The translations under genes were made by a program, and so were the position numbers. Of a stretch of DNA of 64,000 nucleotides, positions 18,268 to 28,572 are shown piece after piece. How positions within the stretch are numbered: position 1 is the stretch's first letter; each line of letters starts with the position of its first letter. This stretch comes from JAMXLO01 sp963776505 (lineage in GTDB: Bacteria > Pseudomonadota > Alphaproteobacteria > Acetobacterales > Acetobacteraceae): positions 62,001 through 126,000 of the forward strand of contig CAVZNH010000067.1 in NCBI GenBank assembly GCA_963776505.1. The letters run 5' to 3'. The notes beneath the pieces were generated by a model. It saw only the letters and a program-made list of their open reading frames with translations. It was not told the DNA's origin and did not search any database.

Positions 18268-18743
18268 GCGACTTCGATCCGGCCGCGCATCGCATGGTCC
18301 CAGAGCAGCGCTGGTTCGATGACTTCCAAATGGGCGAACGCTTCGTGCTGCCAAGCAGGACGATGACCGAGGCGCTGTTCCTGGCGTTCCAGGCCGCGAG
18401 CGGCGACAACCATCCGATCCACTACAACTCGGAGTACTGCCGAGCTCACGGCCTGCCTGGCATGCTCGCCCACGGTTTCCAGACGCTGATCCAGACCGCG
18501 CCGGGAGCAGGGCTGTTCCCGTTCATCACCGAAGATTCGCTGGTGGGCTTCCTCGAGCAGTCGAGCCGGTTTCTGAAGCCGGTCTTCGTCGGCGACACGT
18601 TGTATCCGACACTGGAAGTGGACGAGCTATCGCCCAACCGCACCACCGGCGTGATCGGCCTCCATAGCACGGTGCACAATCAACGCCGTGAGCTGGTACT
18701 GGACGGACGCCAACGCTTCCTGCTGCGCAAGCGCCCCCGCTGA
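18264..18743 (+). CDS. MaoC-family (R)-specific enoyl-CoA hydratase/dehydratase
   Basis: A 159-aa single hot-dog domain protein. The hydratase motif FQAASGDNHPIHYN (about 43-56) carries the catalytic Asp and His, followed by GLPGMLAHGFQTLIQ. MaoC proteins hydrate enoyl-CoA thioesters to 3-hydroxyacyl-CoA. Last gene of the transporter-CoA-transferase operon; it ends 10 bases before the convergent glucoamylase stop. Similar CoA-transferase/MaoC pairs act on branched dicarboxylates, but the substrate here is unknown. Confidence 0.9.
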   Translation: MSDFDPAAHRMVPEQRWFDDFQMGERFVLPSRTMTEALFLAFQAASGDNHPIHYNSEYCRAHGLPGMLAHGFQTLIQTAPGAGLFPFITEDSLVGFLEQSSRFLKPVFVGDTLYPTLEVDELSPNRTTGVIGLHSTVHNQRRELVLDGRQRFLLRKRPR

Positions 18744-18753
18744 CCTCCCTCGA

Positions 18754-21139
18754 TCAGCCCGCGCCATCAACCATCACTGTATGATTCTGGCCAATCCATT
18801 CGCCGCTGGCGACGGTCATCCAGGTGAACACGATGGTTTGGCCCGACACCAGACCATTCGTCGGCAGATCAACCGTGTGAATTCCAATTCCGGTGTCGCG
18901 CGTCTGAACGTCGCTGCGCGTCAGCCAACCATCCGTGCTCCAGTGTACCAAGGCCTCGTCCGGCAAATCGAGCCGCAATACACGCCCCGCCGGCACCGAC
19001 GGGGTTCGCCAGTCGGGCCGCCACGGCCGGCAGCGAGCCACGCGCTTCTCCCGGAGATAGCGTCGCACCGTTTGCGGCGGCCGATCGAATACTGCGCCGT
19101 CCGCGAGCGACCGCAGTAGCTTGATATGCTCGGCATGCGCCCACACCAGCGGCATCGCCGATCCGCTCGGTTGGCCGGGAAACAGCTCCAGCTCCGGGAT
19201 CGGCGCGCCGTCCCATACCTGCTCTGGCAGCAGCCGACCCGGGCTCGCTCCAGCCTCTAACGCTGCCAGCAGCCGCTCTGCCTCGGCACGGCGGCCTGCC
19301 GCCAACTCGTAGTGCGCCCGCTCGCCGGCGAGCAGCGGCCAGACACGACCGACGCCTGTACCGTCGTACGGGCCACCGTCGTCATGCTCGCCGTAGCCGT
19401 CGCCGTTGTAGCGCCGCCAGCCAGGACCGTAGGGCAGATCCACGCACAGCACATGATCGATCACCTTCACCGTGTCGATGATCCGCGGATCGTCCGGCGA
19501 ACGCAGCCCGAACCGCACCAGTGCCAGCGCATCTGTGCTGATCAGCTCGTCGGCCTCAACATGGCTTGCTTCAGCGAATCGATTGCGGACTTCTACCGTG
19601 CCGCGCAGCTCGGCACGCGCCTCACCGGGCACCTCGGGCGCAATCCGTATGTAATAGCCTGCTACGCCAACCTCACGCGTCAGCCGGGTATCGGTGACAT
19701 ATACCCAGTCCTCGATCTGCTCGTTCCACGCGTCCGCCGTGTCACGCAGGAAGTCGGCAACGTCATCAACGTTGCACGCGTCGGCAATATCGGCCGCAGC
19801 AAGCAGCGCGGCGACCTGCACGGCGAGGGTGAATGGCGTGTAGCCCGCATTTTCCTCCCATCGATCCTGGCTGGTACGCGGCCCGTGGCCGATGACAAAC
19901 CCCGCCGCTCTCGCAACCATCGGCCAAAAGGCCGGCAGCACCGGCAGAGGCAACGCGCCCTCGCGCCAGGCCATGTCAAGCAGCAGCATGGGAAAGGCGC
20001 ACTCGTCGAGCTGGATGCCGTGCCAATACGGTGTGCCATCCAGCCAGCAATTCTGCGGCCAGCTTCCGTCCTCCTCCTGCACCGCACGCAGGTAGCGTAC
20101 GATACGCAGCACCTCGTCATGCGCACCGCAGGCGAGGAAGGCGCCAGCGGTCTGCGCCAAGTCACGCGGCCAAACCAGGTGATAGCCGCCGAGATCATCA
20201 TCACCCTTGCTGCCGCCCCACGGGATGGACAGGCTGGCGATCAGACCGCCGGGGAACGTCGGGCTCTCGTGGCAGCGCAGCACCGCGGTACTGACGCGAT
20301 AGACATTGTGCCCTTCCACCTTCCGGTCCAGTGAGCGAAGCCGCGCCTGCCAGGATCGCCAGCCGGTGGCATATTCCTCCATCTGCCGCTCGAGCGGCGT
20401 CTGCAGGCTGGCTCGCACCCGAAATGCCGCCTCGGAAGCACTGCGGCCGAAGCCCAGGGCGAGACTGAATTCCTCTTCCGGTGACGCGATCTCAGCTGTC
20501 AGCGCGATGTTGCCATCGGCCGCACGATCGTATTCCTCGCTCAACTGGCCGCTCCGGTGCAGCATCTGCCAGCCGTCGGAGGCACCCGACGAATCCGACC
20601 GAACGAGCGAGAAAGGGGCGCGAGCAGCCGAGTGCCAGCGTGGTCCCGTCACCCTCAGCGAACAACAGGTGATGGCCTTTGTAATCGCCCGTCCAGGCGG
20701 TGTTGTGCGCTCCGCCATTGACCAGATGGGGCGCCAATAGCGTGAAGAGGCGCAGAGGGCGGCCATCCAAGACCTCCAGCCTCACTTGCTGGATCACCAC
20801 ATCGGCGCGCTGATCGGTCAGAACATGCTTGTGGATCCGAAAGCGGCCGCCGGTATGCGTGTTGATCAGATGGAATGCCGGAACACCATCCTCTAGCCCG
20901 GCGATGGCAAAGGTGCAGTCGCGCTTTTCCTCGGCAAAGAACCCGTCGCCGTCGGTCACGATAAGGCCAAAGTCCCGCGTGCAGGCCTGATCGACGCGCG
21001 GATAGTAGATTTCGTCCAGGATCCCGTGGCTGAGGGTGAACCACACCCGGCTGACCGGGGACAGCGCCGTGCCCACGCCGCTCTTTGCGCTGGAAGTCCA
21101 GCGCGGCGCAATGCCTGGCCAGCCTGGTGCGTCGGTCAC
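18754..21139 (-). CDS. GH15 glucoamylase-like protein (one +1 frameshift)
   Basis: About 795 residues. The N-terminal beta-sandwich (APGWPGIAPRWTSSAKSGVG, SHGILDEIYYPRVDQ) runs to about 20620, where one extra base shifts the frame, and the catalytic (alpha/alpha)6 barrel follows: YHLVWPRDLAQTAGAFLA, RWEENAGYTPF with the likely catalytic acid and LLPEQVWDGAPIP with the base. A C-terminal glucodextranase-like domain ends the protein. Glucan 1,4-alpha-glucosidases release glucose from non-reducing ends. No signal peptide is visible, so it may act on cytosolic glucans. GTG 21139 has AAGGAGG upstream. It is out of context beside yebC-ruv. Confidence 0.85.
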
Positions 21140-21212
21140 TCTCGCCTCCTTATGCCGCCTCAGTGTAGATTCCGGCTCTTACGGTTTAACGATTAACACA
21201 CAGTCGTGAGCG

Positions 21213-21962
21213 ATGGCCGGACATTCTCAGTTCAAGAATATCATGCACCGCAAAGGCGCCCAGGACGCGCGCCGGGGAAGGCAATTCGCCAAGCTGATCC
21301 GTGAAATCACTGTTGCCGCGCGGCAGGGTTTACCTGATCCGGCGTTCAATCCAAGGCTCCGTGCGGCAATGGTGGCGGCACGGCAGGCGAACATGCCGAA
21401 GGATACAGTGGATCGTGCGATCAAGAAGGCAACTGGCGGTGGCGGAGGCGACGACTACGCTGAGGTTCGCTACGAGGGCTACGGTCCTGCCGGTGTCGCG
21501 ATCATCGTCGAGGCGTTGACAGACAACCGCAACCGGACCGCCTCGGACATACGCTCGGCGTTCGCCAAACACGGCGGGGCGCTGGGAGAGACCAACTCTG
21601 TGAGCTTCCTGTTCGACCGGCGCGGTGTGATCCGATATCCGGCGTCCGCGAGGTCCGCCGATGACGTCCTGGAGGCGGCGATCGAGGCCGGCGCCGAGAA
21701 TGTCGAGAGCGACGCCGAGGTGCACGAAATCACTACGGCGGCCGAGGACTTCTTTGCCGTGCGCGATGCGCTCGAGTTGCGGCTCGGTGCGCCCGAAAGT
21801 GCGCGACTCGATTGGCGCCCGACCACCAGTGTGACGCTGGACGAGGCGCGCGCCGCGGCGGTGCTGAAGCTGCTCGATGTGCTGGACGAGAGCGACGACG
21901 TGCAGAGCGTCTACGCGAACTTCGATATCCCCGACGCGGTGATGCAGAAGCTTTCGGCGTGA
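21213..21962 (+). CDS. yebC: YebC/PmpR-family regulator
   Basis: A 249-aa protein with the hallmark N-terminus AGHSQFKNIMHRKGAQDARR and the segments MPKDTVDRAIKKATG and YEGYGPAGVAIIVEALTDNR. YebC-family members bind DNA as regulators, and recent work links some to relief of ribosome stalling. Located directly upstream of ruvC, its conserved neighbour in most proteobacteria. Normal length, intact. Confidence 0.95.
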   Translation: MAGHSQFKNIMHRKGAQDARRGRQFAKLIREITVAARQGLPDPAFNPRLRAAMVAARQANMPKDTVDRAIKKATGGGGGDDYAEVRYEGYGPAGVAIIVEALTDNRNRTASDIRSAFAKHGGALGETNSVSFLFDRRGVIRYPASARSADDVLEAAIEAGAENVESDAEVHEITTAAEDFFAVRDALELRLGAPESARLDWRPTTSVTLDEARAAAVLKLLDVLDESDDVQSVYANFDIPDAVMQKLSA

Positions 21963-22062
21963 CGGTCGATTGGGAAGGCCAGTTCGTTATTCATTGGCCG
22001 CTCCCTTTGTTGGCCGCCTGTCGTATATCAGCACCGGTCATCAACGGGGATCCGATTCGCCC

Positions 22063-22569
22063 ATGGTCCGGCTGCTCGGCGTCGACCCCGGCCTGCGATT
22101 CACCGGTTGGGGCGTGATTGAGGCGGATGGTAATCACCTCCGCCATGTCGCCGATGGCGTGATCGCCACCGACAGTTCGACCACCGTGCCGCAACGCCTG
22201 AAGGTGCTGCACGAATCACTCGTCGCTCTGATAGCGCAGCATAATCCGGACGAGGCGGCGATCGAGGAGACCTATGTGAACCGCAACGGCACCGCGACGC
22301 TGAAGCTCGGCTACGCCCGTGGTGTCGCGCTGCTGGTGCCGGCCCTCGTCGGCGTGCCTGTTATCGAGTATGCCGCCAAATCGGTGAAGCTCGCTGTCGT
22401 GGGTTCGGGCGGCGCGGAAAAGGCGCAGGTGCAGATGATGGTGCGCCGACTCTTGCCCGGGGCGGTGATCTGCCGCGCAGATGCGGCCGATGCTTTGGCC
22501 ATTGCCATCTGCCACGCGCATCACCGCGCCAGTCGCATGGCGTGGAATGCCCGCACGAGGATTGCGTGA
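22063..22569 (+). CDS. ruvC: Holliday-junction resolvase RuvC
   Basis: A 168-aa endonuclease that cuts Holliday junctions with RuvAB. The catalytic acids are visible in GVDPGLRFTGWG (Asp8), AAIEETYVNRN and the C-terminal RADAADALAIAICHAHH. ATG 22063 is chosen over an upstream start at 21970 because it places GVDPG at the canonical distance. It overlaps ruvA by four bases (GTGA). Confidence 0.95.
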   Translation: MVRLLGVDPGLRFTGWGVIEADGNHLRHVADGVIATDSSTTVPQRLKVLHESLVALIAQHNPDEAAIEETYVNRNGTATLKLGYARGVALLVPALVGVPVIEYAAKSVKLAVVGSGGAEKAQVQMMVRRLLPGAVICRADAADALAIAICHAHHRASRMAWNARTRIA

Positions 22570-23183
22570 TCGCCCAACTTACTGGCCGCGTCGAAGCGTT
22601 GGAGGAAGGTCGCTGCATCATCGACGTGAACGGTGTCGGCTATCTGGTGCACGCCTCCACCCGCACGCTCGCCGCGCTGCCCGCGGCACCTGACGTGGCA
22701 CGGCTGCTGGTGGAAACGCATGTGCGCGAGGACGCGATCCTGCTTTATGGATTTGCTGATTCAGCCGAGCGCGACTGGTTCCGCTTGCTGACCACAGTGC
22801 AGGGCGTTGGTGGCAGGGTGGCGCTTTCCGTGCTGTCGGCCCTGTCGCCGCGCGACTTGGTCGCCGCCATAGCTTCTGGTGATCGTGCCAGTCTCACGCG
22901 AGCGCCCGGCGTGGGTGCTAGGCTGGCGGTGCGCCTGCTGACCGAGTTGCGCGACAAGGCCGGTGCGATGCCGACGGCGCCCGGCTTCGTCAGCCCCTCG
23001 CCGGTCGACGCCACGCCAAGGATCGCCGAAGACGCCATCTCCGCACTCCTGAACCTCGGCTACCGGAGACTTGAGGTACAGCCGGTGGTCGCGCGGGTCA
23101 TCGAGCGCCTGGGCGAACCGGCACTGCTCGATGCGGTAATCCGCGACAGCCTCAAAGACCTCGCGCAAAGAACAGCCGGATGA
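22566..23183 (+). CDS. ruvA: Holliday-junction helicase subunit RuvA
   Basis: A 205-aa protein starting at GTG 22566 (MIAQLTGRVEALEEG). The oligonucleotide-binding fold is residues 1-65, the paired helix-hairpin-helix region includes LTTVQGVGGRVALSVLSAL and LTRAPGVGARLAVRLLTEL, and the C-terminal three-helix domain begins at EDAISALLNLGY. It binds the junction and loads the RuvB ring. Coupled to ruvC and ruvB by four-base overlaps. Confidence 0.95.
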   Translation: MIAQLTGRVEALEEGRCIIDVNGVGYLVHASTRTLAALPAAPDVARLLVETHVREDAILLYGFADSAERDWFRLLTTVQGVGGRVALSVLSALSPRDLVAAIASGDRASLTRAPGVGARLAVRLLTELRDKAGAMPTAPGFVSPSPVDATPRIAEDAISALLNLGYRRLEVQPVVARVIERLGEPALLDAVIRDSLKDLAQRTAG

Positions 23184-24283
23184 GCCGCCCCGCCAAAAGC
23201 CCTCCCCCTCCCCTTGCGGGAGGGGGGCGGGGGGAGGGGGCGCCCGAGCATCCCGCTGACGCCCGAACCATCTCCCCCATTCGCCGGGACGAAGACGCGG
23301 CTGAGGCGAGCCTTCGGCCCCAAACGCTTGCCGAATTCGTCGGCCAGAAGGCCACACGCGAAAACCTCGCTGTTTTTATCCAGGCAGCTCGTGCCCGTGG
23401 CGAGGCACTGGACCACGTTCTCCTCCACGGTCCTCCCGGCCTGGGCAAGACGACCCTGGCCCAAATAGTCGCCCGCGAACTCGGCGTTGGCTTCCGCGCC
23501 ACCTCAGGGCCGGTCATTCAGAGGGCAGGAGATCTCGCCGCAATCCTGACGAACCTTCAACCGAGGGATGTCTTGTTCATTGACGAAATCCATCGCTTGC
23601 AGCCCGCGATCGAGGAAGTGCTCTACCCGGCGATGGAGGACTTCCAACTCGATCTGATCATAGGTGAGGGTCCGGCGGCACGCTCTGTTCGCATCGACTT
23701 GCCATCGTTTACGCTGATCGGTGCCACGACGCGCGCTGGCCTGCTCGCCACACCGCTGCGCGACCGCTTCGGAATCCCGCTGCGCCTGATCTTCTACACT
23801 CCGGCAGAGCTCGAACTGATCGTGCGACGCGGTGCCATCAAACTGGGTGTCCCTCTGACGGCCGATGGTGCGGCGGAAATCGCCCGCCGCTCTCGCGGTA
23901 CGCCACGGGTCGCCGGCCGCCTGCTGCGCCGCGTGCGCGACTTTGCCGCCGTGGACGGCGCCGCCAAGGTCGACCGGTCCGCTGCTGACACTGCGCTCAA
24001 TCGCCTTGAGGTGGATGCACTCGGCCTCGATGCCATGGACCGCCGCTATCTCCGTCGCATCGCCGAGCATCACGCCGGCGGCCCTGTGGGTGTCGAGACA
24101 CTCGCCGCAGCTCTCGCCGAGGCCCGGGACACACTTGAGGATGTGATCGAGCCTTTCCTGATTCAGGAAGGTCTCGTGCTCCGGACCAGCCGCGGCCGAA
24201 TGCTGGGCGAACCAGGCTGGCGGCATCTCGACCTGCCGGTGCCGGCTCGTCAGCCCGACCAACTGGATCTTCTTCGTGAATGA
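23180..24283 (+). CDS. ruvB: Holliday-junction helicase ATPase RuvB with repeat-encoded N-terminal extension
   Basis: A 367-aa AAA+ motor: Walker A LLHGPPGLGKTTLAQ, Walker B VLFIDEIHRL, sensor-1 LIGATTRAGLL, Arg finger region LRDRFGI, and C-terminal winged helix ending LGEPGWRHLDLPV. Unlike typical RuvB, residues 7-20 (SPPPPLAGGGRGEG) are encoded by a G/C palindromic repeat inserted before the conserved start DEDAAEASLRPQTLAEFVGQ. The insertion keeps the frame. It should be tolerated because the N-terminal tail is not part of the AAA+ core. Confidence 0.95.
   Translation: MSRPAKSPPPPLAGGGRGEGAPEHPADARTISPIRRDEDAAEASLRPQTLAEFVGQKATRENLAVFIQAARARGEALDHVLLHGPPGLGKTTLAQIVARELGVGFRATSGPVIQRAGDLAAILTNLQPRDVLFIDEIHRLQPAIEEVLYPAMEDFQLDLIIGEGPAARSVRIDLPSFTLIGATTRAGLLATPLRDRFGIPLRLIFYTPAELELIVRRGAIKLGVPLTADGAAEIARRSRGTPRVAGRLLRRVRDFAAVDGAAKVDRSAADTALNRLEVDALGLDAMDRRYLRRIAEHHAGGPVGVETLAAALAEARDTLEDVIEPFLIQEGLVLRTSRGRMLGEPGWRHLDLPVPARQPDQLDLLRE
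23200..23240. repeat. G/C-rich palindromic repeat inside ruvB
   Basis: A run of C-rich units (cctccccctcccc) is followed by ttgcggg and complementary G-rich units (aggggggcggggggagggg), giving an imperfect 41-base hairpin. Elements of this look are usually intergenic and dispersed; their translation reads PPLAGGGRGEG. Here the element lies within the coding sequence, analogous in principle to Rickettsia palindromic elements. Confidence 0.65.
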
Positions 24284-24744
24284 ATGGAAATCCGCCCTCC
24301 ATCCCCTCGGATGGCAAACACCGCTATGCGGTGCGCGTCTACTACGAGGACACCGATGCCGGTGGTGTCGTCTATCACGCCACCTATTTGCGGTTCGCCG
24401 AACGGGCCCGCACCGAAGCCCTGCGCGACGTGGGCATCCCACATGCGGAGCTCGTGCGGCAATTCGCCACGATGTTCGTGGTGCGCCGCGTCGAAGTGGA
24501 CTATCTCCGCCCGGCACACATCGACGACTCGCTGATCGTGGTAACTGAACCTCTCTCAGTGGGCGGCGCAACGATGACACTGCGTCAGGATGTCCGCGGG
24601 CCGGAAGGGTCATGTGCGGTGTTGATGGTGCGGCTCGCGTGCGTAAGGCCGGCGAGCGGGAAACCGGGGCGTCTGCCACAGCGCTGGCGCATGGTCCTCA
24701 CCGATATGTGCGCGGCTGCGAAGGCTGCGCTGGACAAGGAGTAG
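24280..24744 (+). CDS. ybgC: Tol-Pal system-associated acyl-CoA thioesterase YbgC
   Basis: A 154-aa hot-dog thioesterase with the 4-hydroxybenzoyl-CoA-thioesterase motif VYYEDTDAGGVVYHATYLRF (catalytic Asp and conserved Tyr/His). It overlaps ruvB by four bases and precedes tolQ by three. YbgC hydrolyses acyl-CoAs and is linked to phospholipid metabolism at the membrane; its exact part in Tol function is unclear. Confidence 0.92.
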   Translation: MNGNPPSIPSDGKHRYAVRVYYEDTDAGGVVYHATYLRFAERARTEALRDVGIPHAELVRQFATMFVVRRVEVDYLRPAHIDDSLIVVTEPLSVGGATMTLRQDVRGPEGSCAVLMVRLACVRPASGKPGRLPQRWRMVLTDMCAAAKAALDKE

Positions 24745-24747
24745 CAG

Positions 24748-25464
24748 GTGGATCGAGCAGTTGATGCGGCGAACCTCGCCGCGCCGAACGTGGACCTCTC
24801 GCTCTGGGGCCTTTTCCTTGAGGCCGATATTGTCGTGAAGGTCGTCATGCTCGGCCTGCTCGCGGCCAGCGTCTGGGTCTGGGCCGTGGTGTTCGAAAAG
24901 TGGTCCAGTCTGCGCAAGGTCAATCGTGACGCGGACGGCTTCGAGGATCGTTTCTGGTCCGGCGGTAGCCTCGAGGAACTGTTCGAGCACGAGGCGACCA
25001 ATCCGGCACACCCCATGGCCGCAGTATTCGGCGCGGCCATGGGCGAGTGGCGCCGCTCGGTGCGCGTCGCCGGTGCCGACATCAGCCGCACGTCCGTTCG
25101 TGAGCGGATTGATCGTGCCATCACGGTGACCGTCCAGCGCGAAATGGATCGGATGGAACGCTGGATGATCTTTCTCGCCTCGGTGGGCGCCACCGCGCCG
25201 TTCATCGGCCTGTTCGGCACGGTGTGGGGAATCATGCACTCGTTCTCTGCAATCGCGGCGATGCACAACACCAACCTCGCCGTGGTGGCGCCGGGTATTG
25301 CCGAGGCACTGTTCGCGACGGCGATCGGTCTGGTGGCGGCGATCCCCGCCGTGCTGGCCTACAACAAGATAAGCAACGACCTCGCCCGCTTCGCGGCACG
25401 CCTGGAGGGCTTTGGCGCCGAGTTCAGCGCCATCCTGTCGCGCCAGAGTGAGGAGCGCGCCTGA
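24748..25464 (+). CDS. tolQ: Tol-Pal energising protein TolQ
   Basis: A 238-aa MotA/ExbB/TolQ-family proton-channel subunit with three membrane helices (about 29-50, 140-160, 175-200). The conserved block FLASVGATAPFIGLFGTVWG forms the channel helix, followed by ALFATAIGLVAAIPAVLAYN. With TolR it harvests proton-motive force to drive TolA during constriction. GTG start at 24748, intact, followed by tolR after 3 bases. Confidence 0.95.
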   Translation: MDRAVDAANLAAPNVDLSLWGLFLEADIVVKVVMLGLLAASVWVWAVVFEKWSSLRKVNRDADGFEDRFWSGGSLEELFEHEATNPAHPMAAVFGAAMGEWRRSVRVAGADISRTSVRERIDRAITVTVQREMDRMERWMIFLASVGATAPFIGLFGTVWGIMHSFSAIAAMHNTNLAVVAPGIAEALFATAIGLVAAIPAVLAYNKISNDLARFAARLEGFGAEFSAILSRQSEERA

Positions 25465-25467
25465 GCC

Positions 25468-25938
25468 ATGGCTGTATCGCTGAATGGCCGACCTCTGACG
25501 CGAGGCAGATACCGGCCCCTGTCGGAAATCAATGTCACGCCGCTGGTCGACGTGATGCTGGTGCTCCTGATCATCTTTATGGTCACTGCTCCGCTGATGA
25601 CGTCTGGCGTATCGGTTGATCTGCCAAAGACCGACGCCAAGCCGCTCAACACCGACAGCCAGCCGTTGACCGTCAGCATCGACGCGAGCGGAAAGATCTT
25701 CCTGCAGGATCAGCAGGTTCAGCTTGCGGAGCTGGTGACGAAGCTGCAGGCGATCGCGCAGAACAATCAGGATCGCCGCATATTCGTGCGTGGGGACAAG
25801 GATCTTGCCTACGGACGGATTATGGAGGTCATGGGCACGATCACCCAGGGTGGCTTCACGAAGGTAGCGCTACTGGCGGAGCAACCGATCGCGCAGCCCG
25901 CCGCGCCAGCCGCCGCGTCTCGTCCCAAGGCTGGATGA
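25468..25938 (+). CDS. tolR: Tol-Pal energising protein TolR
   Basis: A 156-aa ExbD/TolR protein with one membrane helix, PLVDVMLVLLIIFMVTAPL, whose Asp is the essential proton-carrying residue. The periplasmic domain spans about 60-140 (SIDASGKIFLQ, RIFVRGDKDLAYGRIMEVM). An Ala/Pro tail follows. Partner of TolQ; gene spacing suggests translational coupling. Confidence 0.95.
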   Translation: MAVSLNGRPLTRGRYRPLSEINVTPLVDVMLVLLIIFMVTAPLMTSGVSVDLPKTDAKPLNTDSQPLTVSIDASGKIFLQDQQVQLAELVTKLQAIAQNNQDRRIFVRGDKDLAYGRIMEVMGTITQGGFTKVALLAEQPIAQPAAPAAASRPKAG

Positions 25939-25947
25939 GGACAGCGC

Positions 25948-26973
<1,026 letters not shown>

Positions 26974-27001
26974 GAGGACTCACTTGAAGGAAGGCCCAGA
27001 C

Positions 27002-28405
27002 ATGTCAGGATTGCCCGTGCTTCCGTTCAGCCGGCGCTCGCTGCTTGCAGGCGCGGCAGGCTCTCTGTTTGCCACTCCTGCCGCGTTTGCTGCTCAGCCA
27101 GTCGCGCCGCCCCAGGCGGGTTCCGGAGGCGGGGGGCAGAGCGCGGTAATCGATGTGAACCGTGCTCGCACCGACCCCATTCCCATCGCTGTTCCGGCCC
27201 TCGGCGGCGGGGATGGCAACTCCGCCCAACTCGGCCAGGACATCGCGACAGTGGTGAGCAATGACCTCGCCCGCTCCGGTCTGTTCCGACCGATAGCTCA
27301 GCAGGCGTACATCCAGGCAGGCGCCAGCCAGGGCGAGGCACCCAACTTCCAGAACTGGAAGGCCATCGGCGCGCAGGCCCTGGTTACTGGCCGGGCCGAG
27401 GCACAGGGCGGCGGGCAGATCCGCGTCGAGTTCCGCTTGTGGGACGTGCTGCCGCAGACGCAGATTCAGGGCACGGCGTATACGACCAGCCAAGCCAACT
27501 GGAGGCGGATCGCCCACATTATCGCCGACGTGATCTATGAGCGGCTGCTCGGCGAGAAGGGCTATTTCGATACGCGCATCGTCTATATCGGCGCGACCGG
27601 ACCGCGCGGCAGGCAGACCAAGCGTCTGGCGATCATGGACCAGGATAGCGAGAACAACCGCTTCCTCACGGACGGCTCCTGGCTGGTTCTAACGCCCCGC
27701 TTCCATCCGACGCGGGACGAGATTGCCTTCATGAGCTACGCCAATAACCGCCCCAGGGTGTATCTGTTCAACCTCGGCAACGGCCAGCAGCGGGTGCTCG
27801 GGGAATTCCCCGGAATGACGTTCTCGCCACGCTTCTCGCCCGACGGGAACAGCGTGATCATGTCGTTGGCGACCGGTCAGGGCTCCGACATCGTCAGCGT
27901 CGATCTCGGCAGCCACGCATCGCGGCGCCTCACCAACTCCGGCGCGATCGATGTCAGTCCTTGCTATAGCCCAGATGGTAGCCAGATCGCGTTCAATTCG
28001 GACCGCGGCGGCGATCAGCAACTTTACGTGATGGGCGCCGGCGGAGGCAGCGCAAAGCGGATCAGTTTCGGTTCTGGTCGCTACGCCACGCCGGTCTGGT
28101 CGCCGCGTGGGGATCTGATCGCGTTCACTAGGTTCGGCGGCGAATCCGGCAACTTTTCGATCGGGGTCATGCACCCGGATGGGTCAGGGGAACGCATACT
28201 GTCTGAAGGATTTTCGGTCGAAGGCCCCACGTTTGCCCCCAATGGCCGTGTCCTCATGTTCTGGCGTCAGACCTCGGCGCATGACAACCGGGGATCCGGG
28301 TTTTCGTCCCGTCTGGTCTCGGTCGATATCACCGGCTTCAACGAACGGGTGGTCGGTACGCCGACCGACGCATCGGACCCGGCCTGGTCTCCCCTGGCGG
28401 CATAG
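27002..28405 (+). CDS. tolB: Tol-Pal periplasmic beta-propeller TolB
   Basis: A 467-aa periplasmic protein. The N-terminus SRRSLLAGAAGSLFATPAAF carries twin arginines in a Tat-like signal, unusual for TolB. Residues about 45-170 form the alpha/beta domain (NDLARSGLFRPI, VTGRAEAQGGGQIRVEFRLW); then come propeller blades with repeated FSPRFSPDG, PCYSPDGSQIAFNSDRGG, TPVWSPRGDLIAFTRFGG and PTFAPNGRVLMF. TolB binds Pal and TolA. ATG 27002 follows GGAAGG; an upstream TTG at 26984 is less likely. Confidence 0.95.
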   Translation: MSGLPVLPFSRRSLLAGAAGSLFATPAAFAAQPVAPPQAGSGGGGQSAVIDVNRARTDPIPIAVPALGGGDGNSAQLGQDIATVVSNDLARSGLFRPIAQQAYIQAGASQGEAPNFQNWKAIGAQALVTGRAEAQGGGQIRVEFRLWDVLPQTQIQGTAYTTSQANWRRIAHIIADVIYERLLGEKGYFDTRIVYIGATGPRGRQTKRLAIMDQDSENNRFLTDGSWLVLTPRFHPTRDEIAFMSYANNRPRVYLFNLGNGQQRVLGEFPGMTFSPRFSPDGNSVIMSLATGQGSDIVSVDLGSHASRRLTNSGAIDVSPCYSPDGSQIAFNSDRGGDQQLYVMGAGGGSAKRISFGSGRYATPVWSPRGDLIAFTRFGGESGNFSIGVMHPDGSGERILSEGFSVEGPTFAPNGRVLMFWRQTSAHDNRGSGFSSRLVSVDITGFNERVVGTPTDASDPAWSPLAA

Positions 28406-28423
28406 GCGGTCAATGCCAGGGTG

Positions 28424-28486
28424 TGCCGGTTGTATCGACCCCGATAAGGTTCGCGCGAACTTGACCCGATTCGGCACAACCGGCTA
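28424..28486. repeat. Nested inverted repeat between tolB and pal
   Basis: Nine-base arms gccggttgt and acaaccggc enclose about 45 bases, within which gttcgcgcgaac is itself a perfect 12-base palindrome. No T-run follows. It could be an mRNA processing or stability element separating the tolB and pal segments, or a dispersed intergenic repeat. Confidence 0.45.
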
Positions 28487-28572
28487 ATCGCATCCAGTGG
28501 CGGAACGGATTACCGATACGCCGGTTTCGCGTGCCTTCCTCTGATGTTACCCTCAACCAGGGACCTAATGGC

